A stretch of DNA of 64,000 bases from Isoetes taiwanensis (taxonomy: Eukaryota > Streptophyta > Lycopodiopsida > Isoetales > Isoetaceae): the NCBI GenBank assembly GCA_021234155.1, contig JAJEKV010000055.1, positions 3,219,090 to 3,283,089 of the forward strand. Direction: 5' to 3'. Positions 45,860 to 57,346 of the stretch are shown piece after piece. The notes below the pieces were generated by a model. The model was given only the letters and a program-made list of their open reading frames with translations, was not told the DNA's origin and made no database searches. Position 1 is the stretch's first letter. Each line of letters opens with the position of its first letter. The position numbers and the translations under genes are program-made.

Positions 45860-46260
45860 ACTTGCAGAGCAGAACATGTGCCCTTGTGGTTTTGCTTCCC
45901 GTGGCCTGGCAGATGCAGTCACGGTCGGGCTCTTGCTTCCATTCTGTGTTAAAGAATGGAGTTTCTTGGACAGGTTTCTCTTTTAGAGGATTAGATCAGA
46001 AGTACTTGAAGGTGTTAGCAACAGGAACTTGGATGAAGATGATGCTGGCTATAAACTATCTAATTTGAAAGGATATTATATGAGGACATCTACGTCACAA
46101 TGGGAAAATGAGCATGGAGGGTTAGGGGACCTCAAGTAGTTGCACATCAGAATATTTGCAGTTGCGAACTAGTTTCCTGTGGCCTGATTGATGCAGCCAC
46201 AGTGGAACTGTTGTTTCCATTTTGTATGAAACAATGGAGTTCATTTGAGAGGTTTCTCCG
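45860..46260 (+). repeat. Imperfect direct duplication with coding-like character
   Basis: About 45862-45975 and 46140-46255 are diverged copies: one reads CGFASRGLADAVTVGLLLPF then EWSFLDRFL, the other CELVSCGLIDAATVELLFPF then QWSSFERFL. Conservation of the peptide pattern despite DNA divergence suggests an old coding repeat, but no family is recognised. Confidence 0.5.
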
Positions 46261-47229
46261 AGACCGCTCCCGGTACTTTGCAAAGAAGGATATCCGTGAT
46301 TCTACGAAATTCTCTCAAGTGGCCCGGTAGATGCAAAACCTTGAATCCTTGAGGTAAATGGATAACCTAGAGCAGGCTTTTACGCCAAGATGTCCGATTA
46401 TATCCTATCTAGTTTTGGAATGAAGATTGCGGAGCCCCGCCATATATGATAAAACGTAATATTAAAGCAATGATTTATGTGGTGGGAACCTTATTTCTTA
46501 TAAGCGGCCAATACTTTGCTTTTTGCACCTGCAGTTACTTTTGTTTGTCTCCATTCTATAATTCCTATAAACATTAATTGAAATATGCTCTAAAATCAAT
46601 AGCTAGTCCTAATGCAATTTGGTGGAGCACCGTCCTTTGGTATTTTGAAGATAGATGTTTGCTTGTTGCTCGAATCGGGCGCACCAAAATGGAAAGGCTT
46701 GGAAAGGTCTGTGGCAAATGGGTTGTTTTCTAGCTTCTTTGTCACAGGTCAATCAATTGATGACACCTCTAAGAAGAAGTGGTGGAATATGATCTCTAGG
46801 CGGACATATTTGAGTGTGGGAAGTAACTGAGAATAATGCTAAGTCCAGGAATTTAGACTGGATAGGCTTCAGTGTTGGATTGTATTAGACTTGTGGATAT
46901 AAGTTCAAGCATGGGTCATACCTCTTGGCATTTGGTTCAATAGTAACAAGGAAATACAACTCTTTGTGTAATGGCTTTGAGCCCAGTGTTAGCCCATTTT
47001 TCTTATGGGCCTGTTTTTGTCTTAAGATGGGAATTTAAGACACTTAACCATTATCCATTTCAAAAACAGATGATCTGTGATAGATACAATTTGGTCTCAT
47101 TTAAGAGTTTTGGCTATGGGCTCTGGCATTGGGCAGTGGGAATTGCATGGAAATCTTCAGTGGGAAAAATGGGAATTGTATGGGAATTCTTGCTAGGGAA
47201 AATGCTCTACTGGAACTGATGTAATAACG
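46261..47229. other. Non-coding stretch upstream of LINE 2
   Basis: No domain recognised. It may include the decayed 5' part (ORF1 region) of the LINE that follows, but I see no ORF1 signature. Confidence 0.35.
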
Positions 47230-47540
47230 TGGATCCAACCATGATAACCTTTGCATGCTCTTATAAGTGCAGGGTCCCAAATGGGGTGTGTGGGTATGGA
47301 CATAGCTATGGGGCTGTGGGGCAAGGATAGAAAGTCGAGGGGGGAATAAGCTCTGGTTCAACTAGTAACAGAAATAAGGGTTCAATCATTACAACCTTTG
47401 CATACTCTTATAAGAACATGGTCTCAATTGGGGTGTGTATGGTCTCAATTGGGGTATGTGGGTATGGACAAAGCTGTGAGGTGGAGGGGCAGGTATGGAA
47501 ACTGGTGATGGGGGCAAGCACTGGTTCAACCAATAACAGT
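47230..47540. repeat. Imperfect tandem duplication, about 150 bp
   Basis: AACCTTTGCATGCTCTTATAAG (47249) and AACCTTTGCATACTCTTATAAG (47391) start two diverged units, each continuing with GGGGTGTGTGGGTATGGACA-like and CTGGTTCAAC(C/T)A(A/G)TAACAG(A/T)AATAA blocks. The second has an extra internal repeat of GGTCTCAATTGGGGT. Confidence 0.8.
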
Positions 47541-47686
47541 AATAACTGGATCATCATGTGGGTAGATATCAACTTTAGGATTTTCAAAATAATGGGTAGG
47601 AATCTAGAGGACCCTTTGAGAAATTGCCGGGTGTCCTCTTTTGTCAGACATCTATGAAGTAGACATGTATCTAGATATCAACAATC

Positions 47687-48480
47687 AATGATTATTATCT
47701 CTTGGAATTTGCGAGGTATTAAGGGGTCCTAAAAGGGCTGGGTCCCAGCCGCAATTAGGTCTATGAAAGCTGATATCATATTACTACAGAGCAGCACGAC
47801 TCCCGTGATTTTGAAGCCGTGTCCATTGGAAGATGGGTAGGAGGAGATTATTCATCTTTTAAGTTTGTCTTGCCCGGGAACTAAAGGGGCACATGTATTC
47901 TATGGAAAGGTCCGCAACATAAGTTTCAATTTGTCGGGCGTGGATGGCGATGGCAAGTTATGATATTTGAAACAAAAGGGGTCGGCCGGGGGGGCTCCTC
48001 AATGTATATGCATCCAATGTTCCTCACGACAGAGCAAAGATGTGGAAGGAGATGGAAAGTCGGATAACCCAAAATGGTGGGGGTTGAGAATTGGATTCTT
48101 GATCCGAACGCGACATGGATTCTTGGTGGTGATCCGAACATGACATGATGTCTGGGACCAAAAGATACATTTGCACAGAAACCTGCAAGAAAATGAAGAA
48201 GCTACATGGATTTCCCTCCTAAACAACATCGGTCTCTCGCTTGTACCTCCCTCTACAGCTACCTTTTCATGGTCAAACAAGCAAAAGGGGCAAGATAGGG
48301 TATATTGCCTACTTGACGGATTCTATATGGCCAATAAATCAACGTGTTTTATGGATAAATGTTATGTGGAAGGCGAGCTCGCTTTCTCTCACTCGGATCA
48401 TGTACCACAGAAGCTTGTTCTTGACAAGGTGCCCCTGCTATCAGGAAACAAGGTAATGTTCCATTCAAATTCAGTACGTC
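47687..48480 (+). pseudogene. LINE 2 endonuclease remnant
   Basis: MIIISWNLRGIKGS then stop, ADIILLQS, and from 48171 the peptides TATFSWSNKQKGQDRVYCLL and HSDHVPQKL, parallel to TAKFTWSNKQKGNKRVFCAL and SDHQP of the other LINE. Interrupted by several frame changes. Confidence 0.85.
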
Positions 48481-50270
48481 ATGGTTAGGAAAAGAGGCAT
48501 TTTGCAAACCATTTAGGGCTTTCTTGGCCTCACTTCCCATTTTTGAGGACCTTCCTATTATGAAAGTTTGGATTGAAAAAATTAAGCTTATGAAGCGATG
48601 GATAAAGGAGTGGGGTAAAAAGAGATCCATGAAATTTAGACGAGAAAAGGAAACTATTTACAACCTTCTAAGGGAGGTCAAGCAGGAACTACTAAATCAT
48701 CCTCATGACTTGGGAAAACAATCCAGAGAAAAGGAACTAGAAGGGAAAGCCAAGGCAATTGAGAAGGAGGAAGCTAGGGGAGGCTGCCAGACGCCCAAAA
48801 CAAAGTGGTATACCTGAGCTTGACTTTGAGAACCGCAAATGCTTTTTAGAATGGCAGGGCAAGACTAGCGTAAAATAGTATCTCGACAATCACGATAATA
48901 GTCAATATGTTGGATGATTCAGATGAGATCAAAATATTTAAAAGAAATAGCTTTTAGAAACAATTCACGGAAGATCCTAGGCCGGTGACATTTTAAGCCC
49001 GGATCTCCCAATGGATGAACAAGGTGGATTGGTCAGTCAAAGTTATACAAGGAGATAATCAGACCCTATCATCGTGATGCACTATTTTGGGGACGCCGAG
49101 ATCTATAAAGCCTTGTGCTCTTTGGCCTCGTGTAAGTCTCTTGGTCCCGATGGCTTTCATCCCGAATTTTATATAGAATTTTGGGACCTCTTAAGGCCCG
49201 ACATTGTGAAGGCTATGCAAGGGGCCTGGTCTTCATCTACACTACACCCCACCCCGGGCTCATTGGGTTCATAACTCTCATTCCAAAAATACCAAGACCT
49301 TTGTCACTCGTGAGTGGAGGCCTATTGCCTTGACCAATGTTATGTACAAAGTTATCATGAAAGGCATTGCCAACCGCGTAAAGCCTATTCTCAAAAAGGT
49401 CATTGGTAGAGAACAGTCAGCTTTCCTTCCAGGTAGGTACATTCTTGGCAACTACATTGCAACTAGGGAAGGTTTACATTGGTGCAAAACTTCAAAGCAG
49501 AACTGTGTTCTTATAAAGATGGATTTTCGAAGGCCTATGACTCCCTTTAGATGGGAAGGTTTGCAAGAGGTCATGAATGAAATACATGGGTTTCCAAAGT
49601 GAATTCATTGCTCTCTCTATGGGCATGACAAGTTTGCCTCTGCCTTGGTGCTTGTGAATAGTAGCCTTCAGGTCTCTTTCATCTCTGAAAAGGAATAAGG
49701 CAAGGATATCCATTAGCTCCTTATCTATTTGTGATTATGGCTAGCCTTCTTACTAAAATGGTCAACTTCAAAGTAGAAGAAGGTGCAATGTCCGACCGCC
49801 TCTTCCGTGTCAAGGTGGGAAGCTTACAATTATGCAAGATGCGTGATGACAACTTCATGTTCTTAGGTTTGATCACAATAGTTTCCAATCCTTCCATGAT
49901 ATTCTAGTTGCATTTAAGGATATGTCGGGCATTGAACTCAATGCCAACAAATGTTCTACTTTATGGGCTCTTGAAGGGGATATTGATCCATGTGCTAAAG
50001 GGCTTGGTTTCCCGTTGATGGCAGTAGGAGAGACTGTTAAGCTCTTGGGTCTTCCACTATCTCTCTGATAGCATGAAGGGCCCAGGGTTCCCAATCTTAG
50101 ACGCACTTCGAAAAGAAAATGGGAATGTGGTCCCAGAAGAGACTATCAATCTCTCGGTAGAGTTACGGTGGCCAATGTCAGTCTTTTGTTGGCTCACATA
50201 TCTACTTCTCATCAGTGATAGTAGCTCAAAAAAGTATATACAATCAGATACATATCATTATTAGGAAGTT
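48481..50270 (+). pseudogene. LINE 2 linker and reverse transcriptase remnant
   Basis: Linker peptide KRWIKEWGKKRSMKFRREKE (48524-48817), then RT pieces: SCKSLGPDGFHPEFYIEFW (49074-49274), VIGREQSAFLPGRYILGNYI and VLIKMDFRRPMTPFRWEGL (49330-49602, catalytic region altered), and QGYPLAPYLF-like sequence near 49700. The YADD-equivalent is degraded. Confidence 0.85.
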
Positions 50271-50273
50271 TAT

Positions 50274-51164
50274 TTGGGGAGGCAATGCAAGGTGGCATGG
50301 TCAAAGCTATGGCGGGATAAGAGAGATGGCGGGCTAGGATGCAAGGACCCTTTTATACAGGCACAGGCACTTGCAGCTAAATTTGTTTGGGCGATACATA
50401 ATGACTCTTCCCCAGCCATGATCTTCGTTAAACACTGGCTCGAGCAATGTAAGCTCAAACATAAGCCATCACTTCCTAGGGACGAACTAGGGGCCTTCTT
50501 CTATGATGCTAAACTAGCTCCCGATACCTCCCCGATGATGAGAAGGGTACTCCAGGCCTGGATGAAGGCTCTATCGGTATGCTCCCCAGCTGATATTCCT
50601 AATGAGGCTGGAAATATCAGTATCTTTTGGAATACACAAGTTTGGAAAAGGGAAGGTCTCCCTTTGGCCTTTGACCATCCCCGTATATTTGGGAAATGGA
50701 GAGAACAGGGAATTCAGTATCTACAACATTTATGGATGAATGGCAGATGGATATCCTGGACTAGATTCAAGTACAATGTACAAAGGGCAGGGGAAGGAGA
50801 TAGAAAGGTATTACGTGAGATTCTAGGTAATATCAAAGATTGCTCCAGTGTTCCGGGGCCTGAAGAAGTTGGTGGTGTGTTCAGAAGGAAAGGTACCGTG
50901 GTGGCTTGGTATCTATCGCCAAGATTGTGTGGTGATGAGACTCCACTAACAGCAGAGGTCAGGATGGGGGTAACAACTACGGTTGCTAAGCTTTTCCTAT
51001 CTAATTCATGGAAATCTATCTGCTCAAAGAAACTTCAGTTCTTTAGGTGGAGTTCGCTTCAAGGAGGTCTTAGTATTAAATGGGTTCTACTTCGGGAAGG
51101 GATTGTGGCTGATGATATGTGCCCGTTGGGTAGCCAATCATGTGAGTTTCCCCGATCTTAGGGA
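50274..51164 (+). pseudogene. LINE 2 ORF2 C-terminal region
   Basis: Open 295-aa piece with KVAWSKLWRDKRDGGLGCKD, ISIFWNTQVWKREGLPLAF, GRWISWTRFKYN and KKLQFFRWSSLQG, typical of the region after the reverse transcriptase in plant L1 elements, leading to a CPLG zinc-finger start. The frame is lost after about 51160. Confidence 0.88.
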
Positions 51165-51764
51165 TAGAGCTGGCCCATCTTGTATGGTCCGACCTGCTCA
51201 TTAGAACTAATATGTGTGTTACTGCTCCTTGACCAATGTAGCACTTTGGAAGGCACAGATGTGATGTGGCATTCGGGAGCAAAAGCTACTTCAAAGGGCA
51301 AAACTTAAGAACCTCTTTAACATGGAAGTGGCTCTAATGGCCTTGTCCCACCATAGAAAGATAGGGATGGCGTACAATAAACAGTTGGATAGAGTTGGTA
51401 AATTGGAAGGATTCTACAGCTACTTCAGATGTCAATGGATGGATGAGGAAGATCCAGCCCCTACATATGGCGGTGGGATCCACACTCTTGGTAACTAAGT
51501 ATCTTTTACGCCCTGAAACCTTGTGGTGTGTGGAAACCGGATTTGCCCACTCTATAGTACCTGCATCTGCAGAGAAGATGGTGATATTTCCCTATAGTAC
51601 TCACATGCAGGGAAGAAGAGCAAGTACTCCAGTAGTACATTCACCCCTAGTGTGATGGGCAAGTAATATACAACTTTTCTATCTGTCCCGTTGATGGGGC
51701 TCTTTGTAAATTTTCTATCTACAATAATAATATACTCCTACCTTCCCCCAAAAAAAAAAAAAAA
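51165..51764 (+). other. LINE 2 3' region and poly(A) tail
   Basis: Degenerate end of ORF2 and 3' untranslated region, then A-run 51750-51764. The terminal sequence is AATATACTCCTACCTTCCCCC before the A-run. Two copies of a CTATAGTAC..GAAGA motif lie at 51552-51610. Confidence 0.7.
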
Positions 51765-53460
51765 CCTTAAACCTGAACAAACAGACTTACTACCTTTAAA
51801 AGACTTTTATTAAAGACTTTTTCAAGGTACAATTGGCAGCCCTAAGTATGAAACAGGTGTATTTCTACTTAGGCCATAATATGGTTACTGAATATCCAAA
51901 ATACATCATCATACTGCTTAAAGCAATCAAAATTACAAAGGATAATAAAAATAAAACTTGTAACTCCAAAATGGTCATAATGTACATGAGGACCCTAGAG
52001 ATAAAACAAAACTCAGAATAATCTGCTGTTTTAGACAGCAGCAAACATCTGAATAAAAGTGTAGAAAGTACTGACCTTGTTTAATACAAAAATATCTTAT
52101 GCAGTACAAAATTAACATTATATAGATAATACTTGATAAATCCTTGATAAAAGAGTCTTGCCAGCTTCAAGAATAATGTGAAAAACACACAGGGAGCAAG
52201 AAATCCCGTTACCTGCAGCAAACCATAGGAACATTAGCCTTAGTCAGGGTAAAGACCTAAGCGCTAGCAGGTAAGCTTAGATTTCTTGGGCTCATCGCCC
52301 TTCACCATGCATGTTCTAATAAACAAACTTGATGGATTTACTTCAAAGAAAACTTTTAGATTTAAACAAATAACCCATATGTATCATGCTTAGAGCATAA
52401 AAGGAAAAAAGCAGTGGTCCAGGACATCTCCTTTCTGGTAAAATGTTAGCAAGCTCCATCAGTCTGAAATAAATTTAAATCCTAGAGATGACAGTTACAA
52501 ATTTTCTTTACGTAGCATTTCTGGAAATTATTTCTAAAAATATAGAAACATCCTAGAACAGAGGTTTAGAGTCCAATCAAGCAGTAATCGTGGAGCCAAG
52601 CACTGATAAAGAGGGCAGTAACTAGAACATACAAGTATGTCAACTAAAATAATGAGAACTTCAGATTAAATAGAGATATACAAAGGAGATCAACAAGTAC
52701 AATAATATACCCAGCAAAACCGCAAAAAGGATCCTGAAACCCCTAAGGAATATGTATATTTTCTAGAGCAAAGCAACAACCATAATCATCTCAGTTCAAA
52801 AAGCAGCAATCCAGTAGGTCTAAAGGAGGAAAAATATATAATGCCACTATGCACCAGGGGTAAATCACACGGTAAGACCAGCCATCAACTATTGCATGTC
52901 AAGAAAAATAAAGCAATACTTCAAAAGAGCAATATAACTATAAAGAAGAAATTACTGATAAAGAGTTGGTCATTCAGCCCAGGATATAGACCAAGGCCCG
53001 CATCTTACTTACCAAAGTAATACTATAAATAAATTCAAGGATATACTCTAAAGAGCATAAAAGCAAGGAAGATCAATAAGATGTAGGATCATAAAAGGCA
53101 GATCAGAGCCACATTTATCATAAGACATTACACTATAGTTAAAAAACTAGAGCCAAAAAAGCCAAGAAAGAATACTTAGATCCGAAAATAGGAGTCTCAC
53201 AGATATAATTCAGTGACAAGGTTATTGCTATCTACAGCTAGAGAAGAAGATACACTAATACTCAATTTAACTGTCTAAGATATGGTGAAAAACCATAGCA
53301 GAATCATAAGATCTAGAAGCCTTAATTAATGCATATTAACACAGCCAGAATGTTACAGATAGCATGAAGCCTGCTTAAATTATAAGATACAGGCAACCAA
53401 TAATCAAACAACCTGCTACAATCAATACAAATTTGAAAACAACTGCATTATAGAAAACAC

Positions 53461-53835
53461 TTAGAAAATGCTTCCAACCTGGTTAGAAGATGCTGGAATA
53501 TCCATAGATTGGGAAGCCGCTGATATGCTAATGCCTGAGGGAGTTGATTTGCCAGATCCATCCCCTAATTCCGTGTATTCCCCCATAAGTGCCTTATCAG
53601 AGCCTTTTTGAGCAGTGCTGGCCAGTTCACTGCATTGCACCAATTTCTCACTAGCAATTTCTATATGGGCCTCACTCAAATTTCGAGTACTGGGATCCTT
53701 AATAGCAATAGCAGCAGCCACTTTTTTATGGAAAGAGAAGGGCTTCAATTTCTTGGCAGCCTTGGCATCCTTAGCATTTTCTTCCTCAATTCTTCTTCTG
53801 GTGGCCATGTTAAGGTCTCCTTTCTTACGGGCCAT
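53461..53835 (-). CDS. Lysine-rich 124-aa ORF inside the terminal repeat
   Basis: ATG-initiated frame MARKKGDLNMATRRRIEEEN, then AKDAKAAKKLKPFSFHKK, a highly basic, probably helical N-terminus, and a Ser/Gly-rich C-terminus ending SQSMDIPASSNQVGSIF. Near the stop is CCAG followed by GTTGG, a possible splice donor, so it may be a first exon joined to downstream element ORFs. The second copy (60762-61132) is broken. No family recognised; a nucleic-acid-binding role is only a guess from charge. Confidence 0.6.
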   Translation of the reverse strand: MARKKGDLNMATRRRIEEENAKDAKAAKKLKPFSFHKKVAAAIAIKDPSTRNLSEAHIEIASEKLVQCSELASTAQKGSDKALMGEYTELGDGSGKSTPSGISISAASQSMDIPASSNQVGSIF

Positions 53836-54657
53836 GCCACTAATAACACAGCACCTACATAATGACTACTGAACAGCACAAGAGCATGGCAACGAAATCA
53901 ACTCATGTTCAGCTATATAAGGACATATCACAGGCTATTTTACAATAGACCTTGATACCGTCAGTACTAAACTCACGAACACCAGTGCATACCTGGAAGC
54001 CAGCTCCGACATCGACAAGTACCCTTCCAGATGTAGCTTAAGAAGCAAACAGTTACGATTATTTTTCGGCCGCAAAAGCATAGCCCTAATGTTCAGTAAA
54101 CAAATCATTAACACCAAATATTTTTCCTTTAACATTTTGGACCTAACTCGGTTAAAACTAATACGATTTTCTCACAAGAATAAGCGAATACATGGTCAAA
54201 CTACTAATGACTCATCATAATATTAGTAATGACTCAGCATACTATTAGTAATGCTAACGATGTGAGCCCAGAAAACATGGGGTTAATCAAAAAATCCAAG
54301 TAACCATAGTAAGGAACTAGGCCATTTGTAATTTTCCAACATATTAACACTATTAACAACAATACTTGTAGTCGTCTATTCCAAATGTTGCAAAGTGGTC
54401 TTAAAACCACATCCTAATGTATGGGTCAACAACTTTTAATCAATTCATTACAAATCTTGTGAAGACACCCAAGCCAAATGCTGCGAACTATGAAACACGT
54501 AGTCTGCATAGTTTCATAAAATAAATTTGGCAAATATACTTAAAACACAAGAGACCCGAATGTGAAGGTAGCAAAATCAAGTTACCTTGTATTGATCATC
54601 ATGGTAAATAGGAGACCAGTACCCAAGGAAAGACATCCTATTTCCAATTAAATCATC

Positions 54658-54867
54658 TTACTTGGTAGCCAAACCATAATGTCCATCCTCAAGTTTGCTG
54701 AATGCATTGTTATGTAAGCATGTTGGGTCAAGCCCGTACAGGGAACACCCATAAGGATATGCATAACCATAATTTCCAAAATCATTAAGGGGCAAAAATG
54801 TGCTCATCCAAAAGTAGCCATCTGCTATCCTTATTAGACTTAGCAAAACCATGTCTCCCCTTTCCAT
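54658..54867 (-). other. Small ORF at the sense 5' end of the 3' repeat
   Basis: 69-aa frame MERGDMVLLSLIRIADGYFW to GHYGLATK, repeated with two changes at 61954-62163. Conservation follows from repeat identity; I see no independent evidence of coding. Confidence 0.25.
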
Positions 54868-54970
54868 AGGAAGTCAATATTACCATAACTAACAGATAAT
54901 AAAAAACCCTTCCTCCTTCCGTAGGACGGGAGGCCTTGATGGAATTCAGCATGAAAAATATACTTATGGT

Positions 54971-55013
54971 TTCAACAAGGAGAGTAGGACCTTGTTGAAC
55001 CACAAGGCCCTAC
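54971..55013 (-). other. Two overlapping, mutually exclusive stem-loops after the RT stop
   Basis: On the + strand TTCAACAAGG (54971-54980) pairs perfectly with CCTTGTTGAA (54990-54999). GTAGGACCTTG (54984-54994) pairs with CAAGGCCCTAC (55003-55013), 11 pairs with one G-U on the sense strand. They share 54990-54994, so only one can form at a time. They lie between the RT stop codon and the 3' repeat. Confidence 0.75.
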
Positions 55014-55044
55014 CCATCCTATAATTACAAATCCTGAGCATAAA

Positions 55045-57105
55045 TCACAGTAGAGCTTTTAGTTCCCTCAACATATCCTTGCTGTTGTATAGAAGCCCTG
55101 GGAACTCTTCATTGTTTAAAATCTGCATTATTCCCCTAATAATATCCATTTTTGCAAAGCCATTGCTGCAAAAAATACCTATGAGTTCCGAAATATCTAA
55201 AGCTGCCCTGTGAGCTTCGGAATGCGTATAAATATAAGGCAAAATCTGTGATAAAATAACTTTAGAAGATTGAGCATACGGCCTGCAACTAAATGCTTTT
55301 ATGAATTTGCATACCTTGAAAGGTAATTTAGCTCTTTTATCATACCTGGAAATACTAAAGATCCCTCTATCCATGTCCAAAACCTGTATGGTAATGTTCA
55401 AGAAGTTACATTCACTACCCAGCGAATGACTGTTATTATTGAAAATAGTTTCATTTTTAATCCCTAAAACATCCATATTGTAGATAGTCATATCGGAACC
55501 CTTACTGAAGAATTCATTCAAATCACCCCCATTAATGATATTCAAGTCGTCTATGTATCTAGCAGCATGTTTGAATCTGTAGATATCTGTAATTCTGCCA
55601 GCATTAGCAAGTTTGAAAAGGAATTTTAGTTCATACCATGCCAAATAGAGAATACACCATGCAGGACTGCAGGAAAGTCCCATAGGAATTCCCCTAATTT
55701 GTCTCCATATCTTATTTCCCATCTGCAAGAAGCAATGGTTAAGCAACCATTCATTCATGGCCTTAAATGTTTCCTTTTCCATATGTAACCAGCTGATGAA
55801 CTCCTTACAATTAGCAGACTTTACCCATTTTATTATGACTTCTTCATGTCTAATCTTATAGATTAGATCAAACTTTCTTTCCTCTTTTCTTTGGTATTCC
55901 CAAGTGTGGTCAATAATGTCATTTATAATTTCAATAATCCCTTCATTACCATCAAGTGGGATATTCTCATAACACTTCGTAATGTCAACCGAGAAGACAT
56001 TATGGATTTTCAATGGTAAATTTAGAATAACATCATAAACAGAGTTCACAATCCAACACGGATTAATTTTATTCTTTCCCCATAATCTTAAACTTGCTGT
56101 TTTCTTGTGACAGATATAAGGCCATATCTCCAAGCACGAGTTAAGAACTGCAGTAATGATTTTGGAAATCTCAGAAAATATGGTATCATTGGCATTGGTA
56201 ATCCACCTGTATTCTTGTTTGTGTGCTTTGTAGCTCGCCATTAAATATGGTAGTTTAGGAGATACTGCCTGCATAGGCCCAATGAATGCTGAAATCTCCT
56301 TACAACAATCTTTAATAATAGTATCAGGTAGAACATTGTATTTTTCAAAATCCGAACCATTCAGCCTTTCTAGCGCAGCATTAATCATATGAAATGGACA
56401 TATAAAAGCTGCATTGTTACCAGCTTTATCCAATTCAGCCACAAATATGTTGTGATTAAGCCATTGAATATTTTTACTAACCTCTGGATCCTTCCATAAA
56501 ATTTTTTTTGGTAGTAGTTTACCTTTTATCTCAGTAATTTCCACATGAGCCATCTGCAACAACATCTTGCAAATATTTTCAAGATCATCATTCGATAAGT
56601 CAAGCAACTGAAACTTATGAATAGTAATAAAATGGTGGCAAGCTTTCTCAAAATCCACCATAAAATCCTGAATGCTTAGACTATCATCAGGTATATGGTT
56701 CAATCCGCATGCAAACGCATTTCTTAACTTTGTACTATGTATAATCTCCAAGTTTGTAGTCCTCACATGGTTTATACTTGGGTCAATAAATCTTTTCAAA
56801 TTAGGATTATTGCATGGACAATGATTCGGTTTATCATCAGCAAAAACTTTGAATGGTTTACATACTTTTTTTCTGATCTGGTCTATGTATTTCCAGGCAA
56901 AGGTAGTATTATCTACTAATTCTTTACCTCTGTCATTCAAGACTTCATACATGACAGTATGAAAGATTTTTTTGGTGTTAAATTTATCCAATGCTTTAGA
57001 CAGGAAAGTGAGGTGAACTATGTATGCCGTTTTAGGCTCTTTCACTAAAATCAAGTGCTTCTTCAGATTGACATCCTTATAAATGCTTCTGGATTTGTCA
57101 TGCAC
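55045..57105 (-). CDS. Penelope-like reverse transcriptase, 686 aa
   Basis: Uninterrupted frame. Residues about 96-120: CPC and NHVRTTNLEIIHSTKLR, like the Cys-x-Cys and 'H-V-x-T-x-x-L-x-I-I' block I recall before the RT in a PLE-type family common in invertebrate genomes. About 224-231: LDKAGNN. 293-301: KAHKQEYRW (first RT block). 371-383: FSVDITKCYENIP (catalytic Asp in VDI). 472-481: GIPMGLSCSP. 517-520: YIDD (catalytic pair). 588-591: YDKR, then the thumb-like tail ending LRELKALL. No GIY-YIG nuclease. A splice-acceptor-like TTTCTAG/GTGCATGAC precedes the first codon on the sense strand, so the N-terminus may be longer by splicing. Long and intact, suggesting recent activity. Confidence 0.85.
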   Translation of the reverse strand: MHDKSRSIYKDVNLKKHLILVKEPKTAYIVHLTFLSKALDKFNTKKIFHTVMYEVLNDRGKELVDNTTFAWKYIDQIRKKVCKPFKVFADDKPNHCPCNNPNLKRFIDPSINHVRTTNLEIIHSTKLRNAFACGLNHIPDDSLSIQDFMVDFEKACHHFITIHKFQLLDLSNDDLENICKMLLQMAHVEITEIKGKLLPKKILWKDPEVSKNIQWLNHNIFVAELDKAGNNAAFICPFHMINAALERLNGSDFEKYNVLPDTIIKDCCKEISAFIGPMQAVSPKLPYLMASYKAHKQEYRWITNANDTIFSEISKIITAVLNSCLEIWPYICHKKTASLRLWGKNKINPCWIVNSVYDVILNLPLKIHNVFSVDITKCYENIPLDGNEGIIEIINDIIDHTWEYQRKEERKFDLIYKIRHEEVIIKWVKSANCKEFISWLHMEKETFKAMNEWLLNHCFLQMGNKIWRQIRGIPMGLSCSPAWCILYLAWYELKFLFKLANAGRITDIYRFKHAARYIDDLNIINGGDLNEFFSKGSDMTIYNMDVLGIKNETIFNNNSHSLGSECNFLNITIQVLDMDRGIFSISRYDKRAKLPFKVCKFIKAFSCRPYAQSSKVILSQILPYIYTHSEAHRAALDISELIGIFCSNGFAKMDIIRGIMQILNNEEFPGLLYNSKDMLRELKALL

Positions 57106-57346
57106 CTAGAAATATAAAGGCATAATTAGATTAAGAAAAACACAGATATTAATCAGAAACTAAGCAAGACTTTAGTTTAATAAAGGTTTTCATAAACCTT
57201 GCCAAATGGCCATATAAACAGATGTAACATCTGAAATTTTCAATGAAGAGAAATCAGTCTTGGAAGTACAAAGGACAAAATTATCCAGCTGCACTTAAAA
57301 CAGTAGAAACATGAAAAAGCAAATGGGACCGTGGTCTCCATTTATT

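Larger units (their letters stand above)
47681..51764 (+). mobile_element. Decayed L1-type LINE (LINE 2), + strand
   Basis: Starts with the endonuclease N-terminus and ends in poly(A) at 51750-51764. Same broad lineage as the LINE at 10640-18969, as judged from the shared post-RT peptides. Many frameshifts and stops. ORF1 was not recognised. Its tail carries two CTATAGTAC motifs (51552, 51592) like those in the retroposon at 38006-39666. Confidence 0.88.
51765..54899 (-). repeat. Terminal direct repeat of the PLE-like element, 3' copy
   Basis: From CCTTAAACCTGAACAAACAG to CTAACAGATAA. Near-identical to 59077-62195 over about 3.1 kb. Real differences include a 12-nt segment present here (near 51960) and absent at 59270, plus scattered substitutions; a dense patch of CAG/CTG-centred differences lies only in 53440-54070. 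Contains the intact 124-aa ORF. Confidence 0.95.

Noticed and set aside
52430-52470. Possible hammerhead ribozyme (sense CTGATGG ... GAAA) in the PLE repeat
   Set aside because: The core reads CTGATGG instead of CTGATGA and the interval before GAAA is not self-complementary, so stem II cannot form. Penelope-like elements can carry hammerheads, so a covariance search would be worthwhile, but I cannot support one by eye.
54785-55003. 72-aa frame spanning the inner edge of the 3' repeat
   Set aside because: Half of it is unique sequence and half is repeat, it overlaps another small frame, and no domain is seen.
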